From assembly GCA_963761775.1 (NCBI GenBank), contig CAVXIF010000011.1, positions 496,001 through 560,000 of the forward strand: a stretch of 64,000 nucleotides of DNA, written 5' to 3'. The notes beneath the pieces were generated by a model. The model did not search any database, was not told the DNA's origin, and saw only the letters and a program-made list of their open reading frames with translations. How positions within the stretch are numbered: the stretch's first letter is position 1; every line of letters begins with the position of its first letter. Positions 18,680 through 27,048 of this stretch are shown here, one piece after another. Both the position numbers and the translations under genes were made by a program. The stretch is from Parerythrobacter_A sp963761775. Lineage in GTDB: Bacteria; Pseudomonadota; Alphaproteobacteria; Sphingomonadales; Sphingomonadaceae.

Positions 18680-19929
18680 CCGGTCAACTCGTACAGATGC
18701 ACGCCGCCATAGATCGACGAGCGGTCGCGCCGCGTCAGGTCTTTCGACCGCGTGTCATGATACGTCCACCGGGCGAGAACGTCGGGTGCGACACGCCCCG
18801 GCAGCAGGCTGGGTTCGGCAGCGGTGCGGAACAGCACGCGCGCACCCGGTGCGGCCGACCGCGTGATCTGCTGCCACAGCGCGTTGAGTTGCGCATCGTC
18901 CATCCAGTCCTGTGCGTCGAGGAGCAGGTAGCAGTCGAGTGTGCCCGGCTCGCGGTCTGCCATGAAGTGCACCATATTTGCGTTCCGCACGTCGAGCCGG
19001 TCGATCCGGGCGCGCAGCATCTCCCAGTTCTGCCGTTGCAGATAGGGCGGCAGAGGGGCATCTTCGCTGCGATCATAGCCACGACCGAAGGCCTGCCACG
19101 CAAAATAATTGTCACGCACGTCGAAGTCGCAAGCCAGCTTCTCCAGCCGCTTGCGCAGAACGTCTGCCATCTTCTCGTCACCCGCCAGCGCTTCGAACTG
19201 TGCGGGCGGAATGCCGAGGCCGAACAGCGATGCCGGTTGGTCGGTAAGCCAGCGGATGAACTTTTTATCGAATACCGGCGAAAGCTCGGTTTCGAAGATC
19301 GTGCGCTGTTCCTCCAGTGTGGAGGCGTTGAGCATTTTCGACAGATCGACCTTGTACAATCGCGCGAACAGATGGGCCAAGCCGATAAAGTTGCCGAGCA
19401 AACCCTGCTTGTAGATGCCGCGCGTAAACTGTCCGATCCGTCGGCGTCCGCTCAGGTCGCGTTTTTCCCAGTAACGACGGCTTTCCGAATCGAGACGTGG
19501 CGCAATCTGCTGGCGGTAGACGTCCTTGTTTTCCTTATGATCCGAATGCGCGAAGAAACGCCGGAAACGTTCGTATTCCAGCGTCTTGACCGCCGCGATC
19601 TTGAGCTTGCCCAGCGCGACATGGGCGGTATTCAGATCGACTGCGACGACTTCGGCCGGATCGGCGGTAAGATAGGACAGCGCATTGCAGCTGCCGCTGG
19701 CGATACACATGATGCGGCTGTCCGGGCCAATGTCCAGCCCTTCCATATCGACGACCGGATCTTCCCATATCTGGGCGTACACCAACCCCTTGAAGGCGGT
19801 GGCAAATGCCCTGTCGAGCAGTTTGCCGCCGCGCTTCGCCTCCTTGCGCAGGACGGCATCGCCGATGATACCGCTCTTGCCAACAGGCGTGATTGCGGAC
19901 TGCGATGTGGGTTTCGGTTGGGTCGCCAT
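18676..19929 (-). CDS. btaA: S-adenosylmethionine--diacylglycerol 3-amino-3-carboxypropyl transferase BtaA
   Basis: Transfers the aminocarboxypropyl group of SAM to diacylglycerol, the first step of phosphorus-free betaine lipid synthesis; in other alphaproteobacteria this replaces phospholipids under phosphate limitation. Recognised as a DUF3419/BtaA protein by VYAQIWEDPVVDMEGL, the SAM-binding IASGSCNALSYL and VVAVDLN, and the C-terminal ARVLFRTAAEPSLLPGR. About 417 aa. The start at 19929 has GAAGG at good spacing; an upstream in-frame ATG is at 19953. It is coupled to btaB by ATGA. No clear Pho box is seen upstream, though only about 80 bp separates it from the next gene. Confidence 0.9.
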   Translation of the reverse strand: MATQPKPTSQSAITPVGKSGIIGDAVLRKEAKRGGKLLDRAFATAFKGLVYAQIWEDPVVDMEGLDIGPDSRIMCIASGSCNALSYLTADPAEVVAVDLNTAHVALGKLKIAAVKTLEYERFRRFFAHSDHKENKDVYRQQIAPRLDSESRRYWEKRDLSGRRRIGQFTRGIYKQGLLGNFIGLAHLFARLYKVDLSKMLNASTLEEQRTIFETELSPVFDKKFIRWLTDQPASLFGLGIPPAQFEALAGDEKMADVLRKRLEKLACDFDVRDNYFAWQAFGRGYDRSEDAPLPPYLQRQNWEMLRARIDRLDVRNANMVHFMADREPGTLDCYLLLDAQDWMDDAQLNALWQQITRSAAPGARVLFRTAAEPSLLPGRVAPDVLARWTYHDTRSKDLTRRDRSSIYGGVHLYELTG

Positions 19930-20008
19930 GTTCGGGGCCTTCGTTCCGTTCAAACTTCAGCCTAGCGACGGCAAAAGTCCGATTTAAGACGGTCGTTCCG
20001 AAGTCGCG

Positions 20009-20947
20009 CTACGCTGTGATCGTTCTCGCAAAGGCCGCCGGATCGCAATTGCCGCCGGTCAGCATGATGACCGTATGCTCGTCCACCGCAACCTTGCCCG
20101 CCAGCACGGCCGCCAGCGCCGCCGCGCCGCCGGGTTCCAGCACCAGTTGCAACCGGGCGAAGGCGAACCGCTGTGCCGCGCGGACCTCGTCGTCCGTTAC
20201 CGTCACACCCGGTTCGCTGCGCCCCTGTAACACGGCGAGGTTCGTTGGCTTGGTCGCGGTTGGCTGGAGCGCGTCGCAAATGGTTTCGGGCGGGGCGTCT
20301 GCGTGGACGATGGCACCGCTGCGCAATGCCTGTCCGACCATGTCCCATCCCACCGGCTCGACCGGCACGATGGCGCTATCCGGGCAGGCAAGCGCGAGGC
20401 CGGCCGCCAGACCACCTCCGCCGCAGCAGGTGACGATGCGACCTGGCGAACGACCAAGCTGCGTGGCGATTTCGATGCCCGCACTGCCCTGACCCTCGAT
20501 TACCCATGGATCGCCGAACGCGTGGACCAGCGTTGCGCCGGTGCGCTCGACAATCTCGGCGGCTACGGCGTCGCGGTCCTGACCGGGCCGGTCGTAGAGC
20601 ACGATGTCCGCGCCCAGCGCCCGCGTCGCGTCCAGCTTAACTTGCGGGGCATTGCGCGGCATGACGATGGTAGCGGCGATGCCCAGCCGTCGTGCGGCCC
20701 ACGCCACGCCTTGCGCATGGTTGCCGCTGGATACCGCCACGACACCGCGCGCACGCTGCGCCTCGTTCAGGCAGGACAAGCGCCACCACGCGCCGCGTAT
20801 CTTGAACGCGCCGATCGGTTGCAGGCTTTCCGCCTTGGCATGGCAGGCGACGCCGTCGATTTCGATCGGCAGCAGAGGGGTCGGTGGCAGTATTGCGGCG
20901 ACGGCTTGCGCGGCGTTGCGGGTGCCTTTTGCAGTGGGAGCGCGCAT
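20009..20947 (-). CDS. PLP-dependent threonine/serine dehydratase
   Basis: Fold-type II PLP enzyme of about 312 aa. It has the PLP-lysine motif SLQPIGAFKIRGAWWRL, the SSGNHAQGVAWAA phosphate-contact loop and the glycine-rich CCGGGGLAAG. This matches catabolic threonine dehydratase/serine racemase-like proteins without the C-terminal ACT regulatory domain of IlvA, so it is probably not feedback-inhibited by isoleucine. The ATG at 20947 lies 35 bases from the left arm of the 20982-21223 palindromic element, so that element may hold or disturb its promoter. The substrate (threonine versus serine or hydroxyaspartate) is not resolved. Confidence 0.86.
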   Translation of the reverse strand: MRAPTAKGTRNAAQAVAAILPPTPLLPIEIDGVACHAKAESLQPIGAFKIRGAWWRLSCLNEAQRARGVVAVSSGNHAQGVAWAARRLGIAATIVMPRNAPQVKLDATRALGADIVLYDRPGQDRDAVAAEIVERTGATLVHAFGDPWVIEGQGSAGIEIATQLGRSPGRIVTCCGGGGLAAGLALACPDSAIVPVEPVGWDMVGQALRSGAIVHADAPPETICDALQPTATKPTNLAVLQGRSEPGVTVTDDEVRAAQRFAFARLQLVLEPGGAAALAAVLAGKVAVDEHTVIMLTGGNCDPAAFARTITA

Positions 20948-20981
20948 ATGGCTGCGATGGCTTTTTTGATCGGGAATTGGA

Positions 20982-21223
20982 AGGGGTTCGCGCAGAGGGC
21001 GCAGAGGAAATGAGGACGCATAGATACTATGCCTTCGGCTATCGCTTCGCCAGCGCCGCAGGCATTTAATGGTTTCACACGAAGACACGAAGATGCTGCG
21101 CGAGGGTGCAAGCGCCGCACTCCATCTTCGTGTCTTCGTGTGAGAAAAATGGGAAAGCGCTTCGCGCAAGAAAAAAGGACCCTTTGCGTCCTCATTTCCT
21201 CTGCGCCCTCTGCGCGAACCCCT
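20982..21223. repeat. Nested inverted-repeat element (geneless)
   Basis: Perfect 39-bp inverted arms at 20982-21020 and 21185-21223, each containing GGTTCGCGCAGAG followed by GGCGCAGAGG. A second perfect 21-bp inverted pair (TCACACGAAGACACGAAGAT plus G at 21075-21095, and its complement at 21123-21143) lies inside. No plausible gene is contained. The outer arms share GGTTCGCGCAGAG with the arms of the GxxExxY element at 22506-22990, so this may be a non-autonomous relative of it. It sits between divergently transcribed genes (20947 and 21289). Confidence 0.85.
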
Positions 21224-21288
21224 GTATCCGAACCTTTCTTGAAGCGCAGCGTTACCCTACAAAATGCCACGAAACAGGAGCCACACCC

Positions 21289-22500
21289 ATGTCCAAAGTT
21301 CTCGTCATCGGCGCCGGCGGCGTCAGTTCGGTTTGCGTCCACAAGATGGCGCAGAACGCAGACATCTTCGGCGACATCCACCTCGCCAGTCGCACCGTAG
21401 CAAAATGCGATGCGATAGCCGAAAGCGTGAAAAGCCGCACCGGGCGCGACATAGCGACCTACGAAATCGACGCCGAGGAAGTACCCGCGCTGGTCAACCT
21501 CATCCGCCGCATAGAGCCTGCGCTGGTCGTCAATCTGGCGCTGCCATATCAGGATCTGCCCATCATGGATGCCTGTCTGGAGGCGGGCGTCGATTACATG
21601 GACACCGCCAATTACGAGCCCAAGGACGAGGCGAAGTTCGAATACAAATGGCAGTGGGACTATCACGACCGCTTCAAGGAAGCAGGCCTGACCGCACTGC
21701 TGGGCAGCGGTTTCGACCCCGGCGTTACCTCCGTATTCACCATGTGGCTCAGGAAGCACCGGCTGAAGACCATTCGTCAGCTCGACATCCTCGACTGCAA
21801 TGGCGGCGACCACGGACAGGCGTTCGCCACCAACTTCAACCCGGAAATCAACATCCGCGAGGTGACAGCCCCCGCCCGTCATTATGAAAACGGCGAATGG
21901 GTCGAAACGCCCGCCATGCAGGTCTCGACCCCGTTCGATTTCGAGGCGGTCGGGACGCGGCAAGCCTATCTGATGTATCACGAAGAGCTGGAAAGCCTCG
22001 CGCGGTTCGTGCCCGAACTGGAGCGCGCGCGGTTCTGGATGACCTTCGGCGATGAATACATCAAGCACCTGACCGTGCTGCAGAATGTCGGCATGACCGG
22101 CATCGAGCCGATCCGCTATCAGGGCAAGGATATCGTGCCGCTGCAATTCCTCGCTGCCGTGCTGCCCAAGCCCGAAACGCTGGGCGAAACGACCAAGGGC
22201 AAGACCAATATCGGCGTCATCGCCACGGGCGAGCCGCTGTCGGGCGAAGGCGAAGCGACGTTCTACATAAACAACATCTGCGACCACGAGGACGCCTACG
22301 CCGAAACCGGCAACCAGGCGGTCAGCTACACCACCGGCGTCCCCGCCATGATCGGTGCGGCGATGCTGTTGACGGGCAAGTGGGGTGGAGATGGTGTATT
22401 CAACATGGAACAGTTCGACCCCGACCCGTTCATGGCGATGCTGAACGAACATGGCCTGCCGTGGCAAGTGAAGCAGCTGGACGGGCCGGTGGGGTTCTAG
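21289..22500 (+). CDS. Saccharopine dehydrogenase family: carboxy(nor)spermidine synthase
   Basis: About 403 aa. The Rossmann N-terminus VLVIGAGGVSSVCVHKMAQN binds NAD(P)H, and the saccharopine-dehydrogenase C-terminal domain is seen in GFDPGVTSVFTMW, SGEGEATFYINNICDHE and TTGVPAMIGAAML. It reductively condenses aspartate semialdehyde with a diamine to carboxy(nor)spermidine. The neighbour at 23006 is the matching decarboxylase, which supports this over lysine metabolism. CAGGAG lies eight bases before the ATG. A 485-bp element separates it from its partner gene. Confidence 0.88.
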   Translation: MSKVLVIGAGGVSSVCVHKMAQNADIFGDIHLASRTVAKCDAIAESVKSRTGRDIATYEIDAEEVPALVNLIRRIEPALVVNLALPYQDLPIMDACLEAGVDYMDTANYEPKDEAKFEYKWQWDYHDRFKEAGLTALLGSGFDPGVTSVFTMWLRKHRLKTIRQLDILDCNGGDHGQAFATNFNPEINIREVTAPARHYENGEWVETPAMQVSTPFDFEAVGTRQAYLMYHEELESLARFVPELERARFWMTFGDEYIKHLTVLQNVGMTGIEPIRYQGKDIVPLQFLAAVLPKPETLGETTKGKTNIGVIATGEPLSGEGEATFYINNICDHEDAYAETGNQAVSYTTGVPAMIGAAMLLTGKWGGDGVFNMEQFDPDPFMAMLNEHGLPWQVKQLDGPVGF

Positions 22501-22505
22501 GTATT

Positions 22506-22990
22506 TTGGTTCGCGCAGAGAACGCAGAGGGAAAGATGAACTCAGAGGGTTCATGATGATGAAGCGAGACGAACTTTCCTCCATAGTGATAGAAGAGTGC
22601 ATCGGCATTCACCGCGAGCTTGGCCCCGGTCTGTTTGAAACTGTTTATGAAACCGTCCTTGCAGGACGGATAAGGACAAGGGGTCTACCTGTTGCAACGC
22701 AGGTTCCGGTCGCCATCGAATTTGACGGCACGTCTTTTGGAAATGCTTTCAAGATAGACGTTCTCGTAGATGAGAGGTTGATACTTGAAATAAAATCAGT
22801 CGAGACGTTGTCCCAAGCGCATGCGAAGCAGTTGCTTACATACCTCAGATTAGCGAAACAGCCCGTAGGGTTGCTTCTCAATTTTTCTGGCGCGACGATG
22901 AAAGAAGGCATTCGGCGGATGGTCAACAACCACATACCATCATGAATTCTCCGTGTTCCCGTTACCTCTGCGTGTCTCTGCGCGAACCAA
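22506..22990. mobile_element. Inverted-repeat-bounded element carrying a GxxExxY gene
   Basis: Left arm 22506-22547 and right arm 22949-22990 (42 bases each) are inverted copies. The outer 16 bases (TTGGTTCGCGCAGAGA) and an inner ACGCAGAGG are identical, and the rest is similar. The only gene inside is the GxxExxY protein at 22553-22945. The left arm also supplies the AGAGGG ribosome binding site of that gene. The element lies exactly between two genes of a polyamine pathway that normally adjoin. No clear target duplication is seen. Mobility is inferred from structure only. Confidence 0.65.
22553..22945 (+). CDS. GxxExxY protein (PD-(D/E)XK nuclease-like)
   Basis: A 130-residue protein of the GxxExxY family. 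The naming motif is G26-x2-E29-x2-Y32 in LGPGLFETVYE. A PD-(D/E)XK-type core is visible in FKIDVLVDERLILEIKS (D69, E79, K81), followed by KQLLTYLRLAKQPVGLLLNF. The biochemical role of the family is not established. Codon use and GC are lower than in neighbours, which suits a transferred gene. ATG 22553 is the first of three consecutive ATGs, with AGAGGG close upstream. It ends three bases before the right inverted arm. Confidence 0.88.
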   Translation: MMMKRDELSSIVIEECIGIHRELGPGLFETVYETVLAGRIRTRGLPVATQVPVAIEFDGTSFGNAFKIDVLVDERLILEIKSVETLSQAHAKQLLTYLRLAKQPVGLLLNFSGATMKEGIRRMVNNHIPS

Positions 22991-23005
22991 TAGCAGGTCC
23001 GACAC

Positions 23006-24181
23006 ATGCAAACCCAAGCCGGTGATCCAGGTGCTTTTGCCAATTTCGATCTCACCCGCGTCGACAGTCCCGCCTTTGTGGTGGACGCGGCGAAGTTGCG
23101 GGCGAATTTACGCGTATTGGCAGAGGTACGCGATGCGTCCGATACGAAGATGTTCGCCGCGCTGAAGGCGTTCAGCATGTTCTCGGTCGCGCCGCTGATG
23201 GGGGAGTATCTGGACGGAGTGTGCGCTTCGGGCCTCTATGAGGCTCGGCTGGCGTCCGAATTCTACGATGGCGAGATCGGCACCTATTCGCCCGCGTTCA
23301 AACCCGGCGAGCTGGACGAGATCATCCGCCTGTCCGACCACGTCATCTTCAATTCGCCGCAACAGATTGCCCGCGCGCGGCTGATACTCGATGCGGCGCG
23401 CGACGCGGGGCAGGACTTCACCGTCGGCTTGCGCCTCAACCCGCAAGTCGCGACGGGCGAGGTCGCGCGCTACGACCCCAGCAGCCCCGGCAGCCGGTTG
23501 GGCTTCCCCGTCGACCAGCTCGAACCCGAACACATGGAGGGCGTCGACGGCATCCATTTCCACAATCTGTGCGAGCAGGATTTCGAGCCGTTGCGCCGTA
23601 CATGGGACGCTGTGTTCGACGCCATCGAACCGTGGTTCGGCGCGCTAAAATGGATCAATATGGGCGGCGGGCATCACATCACCCGCGCCGATTACCAGCG
23701 CGAGGAACTGGTCGAACTGCTGCGCGATGCGAAGGAAGACTCCGGCGCGGAAATCTACCTCGAACCGGGCGAGGCGGTGGCGCTGGATGCGGGTATCCTG
23801 ACCGGCACCATCCTCGACAACCATACCAACGGCATGCCGCTTGCCATCACCGACATCAGCGCCACCTGCCACATGCCGGATGTGCTGGAGGCGCCCTATC
23901 GACCCGCCATGCTGGGCGAGACGGTCGGCGAGAGCGACCCCGTGCGCCTTGGCGGGCCGTCCTGTCTGGCGGGCGATGTCATCGGCGACTATTCGCTGCC
24001 GGTGCCATGCCAGCCGGGACAGCGCATCGCGTTCCTCGACCAGGCGCATTATTCGATGGTGAAGACCAACACCTTCAACGGCGTGCCGCTACCCAGCATC
24101 TGGCTGTGGGACAGCGAAACCGATGCGCTCGAACAGGTGCGCGCGTTCGGCTACGAGGATTTCCGCAACCGGCTAAGCTAA
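23006..24181 (+). CDS. nspC: Carboxynorspermidine / carboxyspermidine decarboxylase
   Basis: PLP enzyme of the alanine-racemase-fold decarboxylases. It releases CO2 from carboxy(nor)spermidine to give the triamine. Motifs: SPAFVVDAAKLRANL, the PLP lysine in FAALKAFSMFSV, GLRLNPQV, HFHNLCEQDFEPL, INMGGGHHIT, YLEPGEAV and DISATCHMPDVLE. The 391 aa length is normal. It forms the second step after the 21289 gene despite the inserted element; the two steps make spermidine or norspermidine without S-adenosylmethionine decarboxylase. AGCAGG precedes the ATG. Confidence 0.92.
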   Translation: MQTQAGDPGAFANFDLTRVDSPAFVVDAAKLRANLRVLAEVRDASDTKMFAALKAFSMFSVAPLMGEYLDGVCASGLYEARLASEFYDGEIGTYSPAFKPGELDEIIRLSDHVIFNSPQQIARARLILDAARDAGQDFTVGLRLNPQVATGEVARYDPSSPGSRLGFPVDQLEPEHMEGVDGIHFHNLCEQDFEPLRRTWDAVFDAIEPWFGALKWINMGGGHHITRADYQREELVELLRDAKEDSGAEIYLEPGEAVALDAGILTGTILDNHTNGMPLAITDISATCHMPDVLEAPYRPAMLGETVGESDPVRLGGPSCLAGDVIGDYSLPVPCQPGQRIAFLDQAHYSMVKTNTFNGVPLPSIWLWDSETDALEQVRAFGYEDFRNRLS

Positions 24182-25126
24182 TTACCGGGGCCGCTCGTTG
24201 AGCGACTGGGCCAGTTCCGCCAGCGCACGAAATTGCGTGACGGTGCGGTCCAGCCGCGCGCGGTCGCCGCTGGCATCCATGCCGCCGCTTTCGAACATGT
24301 CCTTCGCCGCCAGCACGACGGTCAGCTGGTCTTCGGTAAACAGCGCGCGCAGGTCCGCCCCGTCGAAGGCGCGCTCCACGTCCAGCAGACGCTCGATATA
24401 GTTGGGGTGGACGAGATAGCGCCCCTCCACCTGATCGTCCGAATAAACATCGAACGTGTCTTCGAACTCCGGATTTACCATTTCGACCCGCGCCAGCCGC
24501 TTGCCTGCCACCTCCAGCACATCCTTGCGCCCGCCTAGCCCCAGGAACCCGCGATGCGATCCGTCGCGCGCGACCAGCGTGGTGCCGTGGAAGCGGCGGG
24601 CGAAACCGATGGTCAGCATCGGCCCGCGAAACACCGTCCGGGTGCGCGTGCGCCCCTTGCTGTCGCGCGTCTGCTTTTGCAGCGTGGCCTCGAACACATG
24701 GAAGGGCTGGCCCGCCACAGTGCCGGTCCAGAAATCTTCCGAACTGTTGCGGTTGTAGCCGGGCAGCATGGCATGGTCGCCGCATCGTTCGCGCACCGGG
24801 CTGCAATCGCCGGATTGCGCAAAGGTGATGCCGATGGCGCCCGCAATGGCTTCGTTCATGCCGATCTTCACGGCCTGTATTGCGGCGGCGCGCGGGGCGT
24901 AGCACCAGACCGCCGCACCCGCCGTCGCCATCGTCACGATGACCGAGAAAAATCCCGCCCCTTGCGAGAACCACGCATAGAGCAGCAGCGGCACCAGCAC
25001 GACGCCCGCCTTTACGAACCGCCCGTTGGAAAGGCGCGCCGCTTCCTCGCGCACGGTCGCCTGCTCCGCCAGCCAGCCGCCCAGCGGACCGGCCATCAGC
25101 CGTTCGGTATCGAGATTTTCGAGCAA
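24182..25126 (-). CDS. DUF3137 membrane protein
   Basis: About 314 aa, with two hydrophobic segments (about residues 38-52 and 58-75) and a long soluble C-terminal domain of the DUF3137 type (GYNRNSSEDFWTG, HVFEATLQKQ, FRGPMLTIGFARRFHGTTLV). The function is unknown. It is divergent from lemA, its usual partner across bacteria, so the two probably act in one membrane process. The start at 25126 is a TTG with GGGGGAGG at seven bases; the next in-frame ATG would cut ten residues. Confidence 0.82.
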   Translation of the reverse strand: MLENLDTERLMAGPLGGWLAEQATVREEAARLSNGRFVKAGVVLVPLLLYAWFSQGAGFFSVIVTMATAGAAVWCYAPRAAAIQAVKIGMNEAIAGAIGITFAQSGDCSPVRERCGDHAMLPGYNRNSSEDFWTGTVAGQPFHVFEATLQKQTRDSKGRTRTRTVFRGPMLTIGFARRFHGTTLVARDGSHRGFLGLGGRKDVLEVAGKRLARVEMVNPEFEDTFDVYSDDQVEGRYLVHPNYIERLLDVERAFDGADLRALFTEDQLTVVLAAKDMFESGGMDASGDRARLDRTVTQFRALAELAQSLNERPR

Positions 25127-25193
25127 ACCGCTTCCTCCCCCTTCATTGCTTTAGTACCCGGCTGCCGTCAGGGTGCAACGGGAGGAGCGAGTT

Positions 25194-25745
25194 ATGACGG
25201 GTTGGATTGTTGCAGGCGTGCTGCTGGTGTTGGTGGTGATCGCCATCGGTATCTACAACCGGCTGGTCGGTTTGCGGCAAAGCGTGAACCAGGGCGTGGC
25301 CGATATCGACGCCCAGTTGCGCCAGCGGCACGATCTCGTTCCCAACCTCGTGGAGACGGTGAAGGGCTATGCCGCGCATGAAAGCGAGACACTGGCGGCG
25401 GTCGTAACGGCGCGCAACGCGGCGGCGAAAGGGGCGGTCACGTCGGCGGACGAGGCGCAGTTGCGCGTGGCGCTGGACCGCGTTCTGGCGCTGGGCGAAG
25501 CCTATCCCGACCTGAAGGCCAGCGCCAACTTCCAGGAATTGCAGCGCGAACTTGCCGAGGTGGAAGACAAGCTGGCCGCCGCACGGCGCGCGCTCAATGC
25601 CGCCGTCGCGCGCTACAACACCGGACGCGAGAGTTTCCCCGCCGTGCTGGTGGCATCGCCGCTGGGCTTTACGGAAGCGGACTTTCACCGGCTGGATGAC
25701 AGCGAGCTGGGCACGGTCGACAAGGTACCAAATGTAGCGTTCTGA
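25194..25745 (+). CDS. lemA: LemA family protein
   Basis: About 183 aa. An N-terminal membrane helix (residues 3-20) is followed by the all-helical LemA domain with YNRLVGLRQSVNQGVADIDAQ, LRQRHDLVPNLVETVKGYA and ARRALNAAVARYNT. The N-terminus is inside and the bulk outside in studied members; the role is unclear. GGGAGGAG lies six bases before the ATG. It pairs with the divergent DUF3137 gene; only about 67 bp lies between them. Confidence 0.92.
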   Translation: MTGWIVAGVLLVLVVIAIGIYNRLVGLRQSVNQGVADIDAQLRQRHDLVPNLVETVKGYAAHESETLAAVVTARNAAAKGAVTSADEAQLRVALDRVLALGEAYPDLKASANFQELQRELAEVEDKLAAARRALNAAVARYNTGRESFPAVLVASPLGFTEADFHRLDDSELGTVDKVPNVAF

Positions 25746-25844
25746 ACACGCCGGTTTTGCTTGCAGTTCACGCCCCCGGACCTATAGCGGCGCTCCGCCG
25801 TTAAGGGTGGGTGTTCAACCTCGCAAGACTAAGGGGTAACCGCC

Positions 25845-27048
25845 ATGTCCAGCTACCCCGATGCGCAGACCGTCGTGCAGATGCTCGCGCCAGACGAACC
25901 TGTCGTGCTCAACCGTCCCCACGCCGCCGCCCGCGCGGCGCGGTTCTTCGTGGAACGGTTCGCCGGAAAATCGCTCTATGCGGTGAAGGCCAACCCGTCG
26001 CCCGAATTGCTGCGTATCCTGTGGGACAACGGCATCGCCCATTACGACGTCGCGTCGATTGCGGAGGTGCGGCTGACCCGCGCCACGCTGCCCGACGCCA
26101 CGCTATGCTTCATGCATCCGGTCAAGACGCCGCGCGCCATCCGTGAGGCGTATTTCCAGCATGGCGTGCGCACCTTCAGCCTCGATACGCATGACGAACT
26201 GGCGAAAATCGTCGATGCCTGCCGCGATGAAAGCGGCGCGCCCGCCACCGATCTGCGCCTGCTGGTGCGGATGCGCGTGTCGTCCGAATATTCCGAACTG
26301 TCGCTTGCGGCGAAATTCGGGGCCGAGCAGGCCGCAGCCGCGCCGCTGTTGCAGGCGACGCGCCAGCATTGCGACTGGCTGGGCGTGTGTTTCCATGTCG
26401 GCAGCCAGGCGATGAGCCCCTTCGCCTATGTCACCGCGCTGGACCGCGTGCGCGCCGCGATTGCAGAGGCGGCGGTGGTGATCGACATGATCGATATCGG
26501 CGGTGGGTTTCCAAGCATCTATCCCGGCATGGAACCGCCGCCGCTGGAAGACTATTTCGCCATCGTCGCGCAGCATTTCGAGGCTTTGCCCATCGCCTAT
26601 AATGCGGAGCTGTGGTGCGAGCCGGGGCGGGCGCTGGCGGCGGAATATTCCTCGCTGCTGGTCAAGGTGGAGCGACGGCGCGGCGACGAGCTGTATATCA
26701 ACGACGGAGCCTACGGCGCACTGTACGATGCCGCGCATGTCGGCTGGCGTTTTCCGGTGCGCGCGCTGGACGATACGCTGCGCGAGCCCCCACGCGAATT
26801 CGCGTTCTACGGCCCAACCTGCGACGATGCCGATTTCATGCCCGGCCCGTTCCCGCTGCCCGGCGATATCCGCGCTGGCGACTACATCGAAGTCGGCATG
26901 ATCGGGGCATACGGCACCGCGATGAAAACCGGGCTTCAACGGCTTCGGCGATGCGGAGCAGGTGGAGGTGCGCGACGCGCCGATGATGAGCCTGTACGAC
27001 GGCAGCCGCGTGGTGGCGGCGTCCGATAATGTGGTCAATTTGCGGTAG
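25845..27048 (+). CDS. Ornithine/lysine decarboxylase, fold III (frameshift near 3' end)
   Basis: Eukaryote-like (alanine racemase fold) ornithine decarboxylase that makes putrescine or cadaverine. PLP lysine in YAVKANPSPELL, MHPVKTPRAI, HVGSQAMSPFAY, IDIGGGFPSIYP, WCEPGRALAAE and the active-site cysteine region YGPTCDDAD are present. The frame breaks at about 26932 (one extra G), after which the conserved end FNGFGDAE...MMSLYDGS continues to a TAG at 27046-27048; the uncorrected frame would stop at 27029. Together with the genes at 21289 and 23006 it would supply the diamine for triamine synthesis. Confidence 0.87.
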
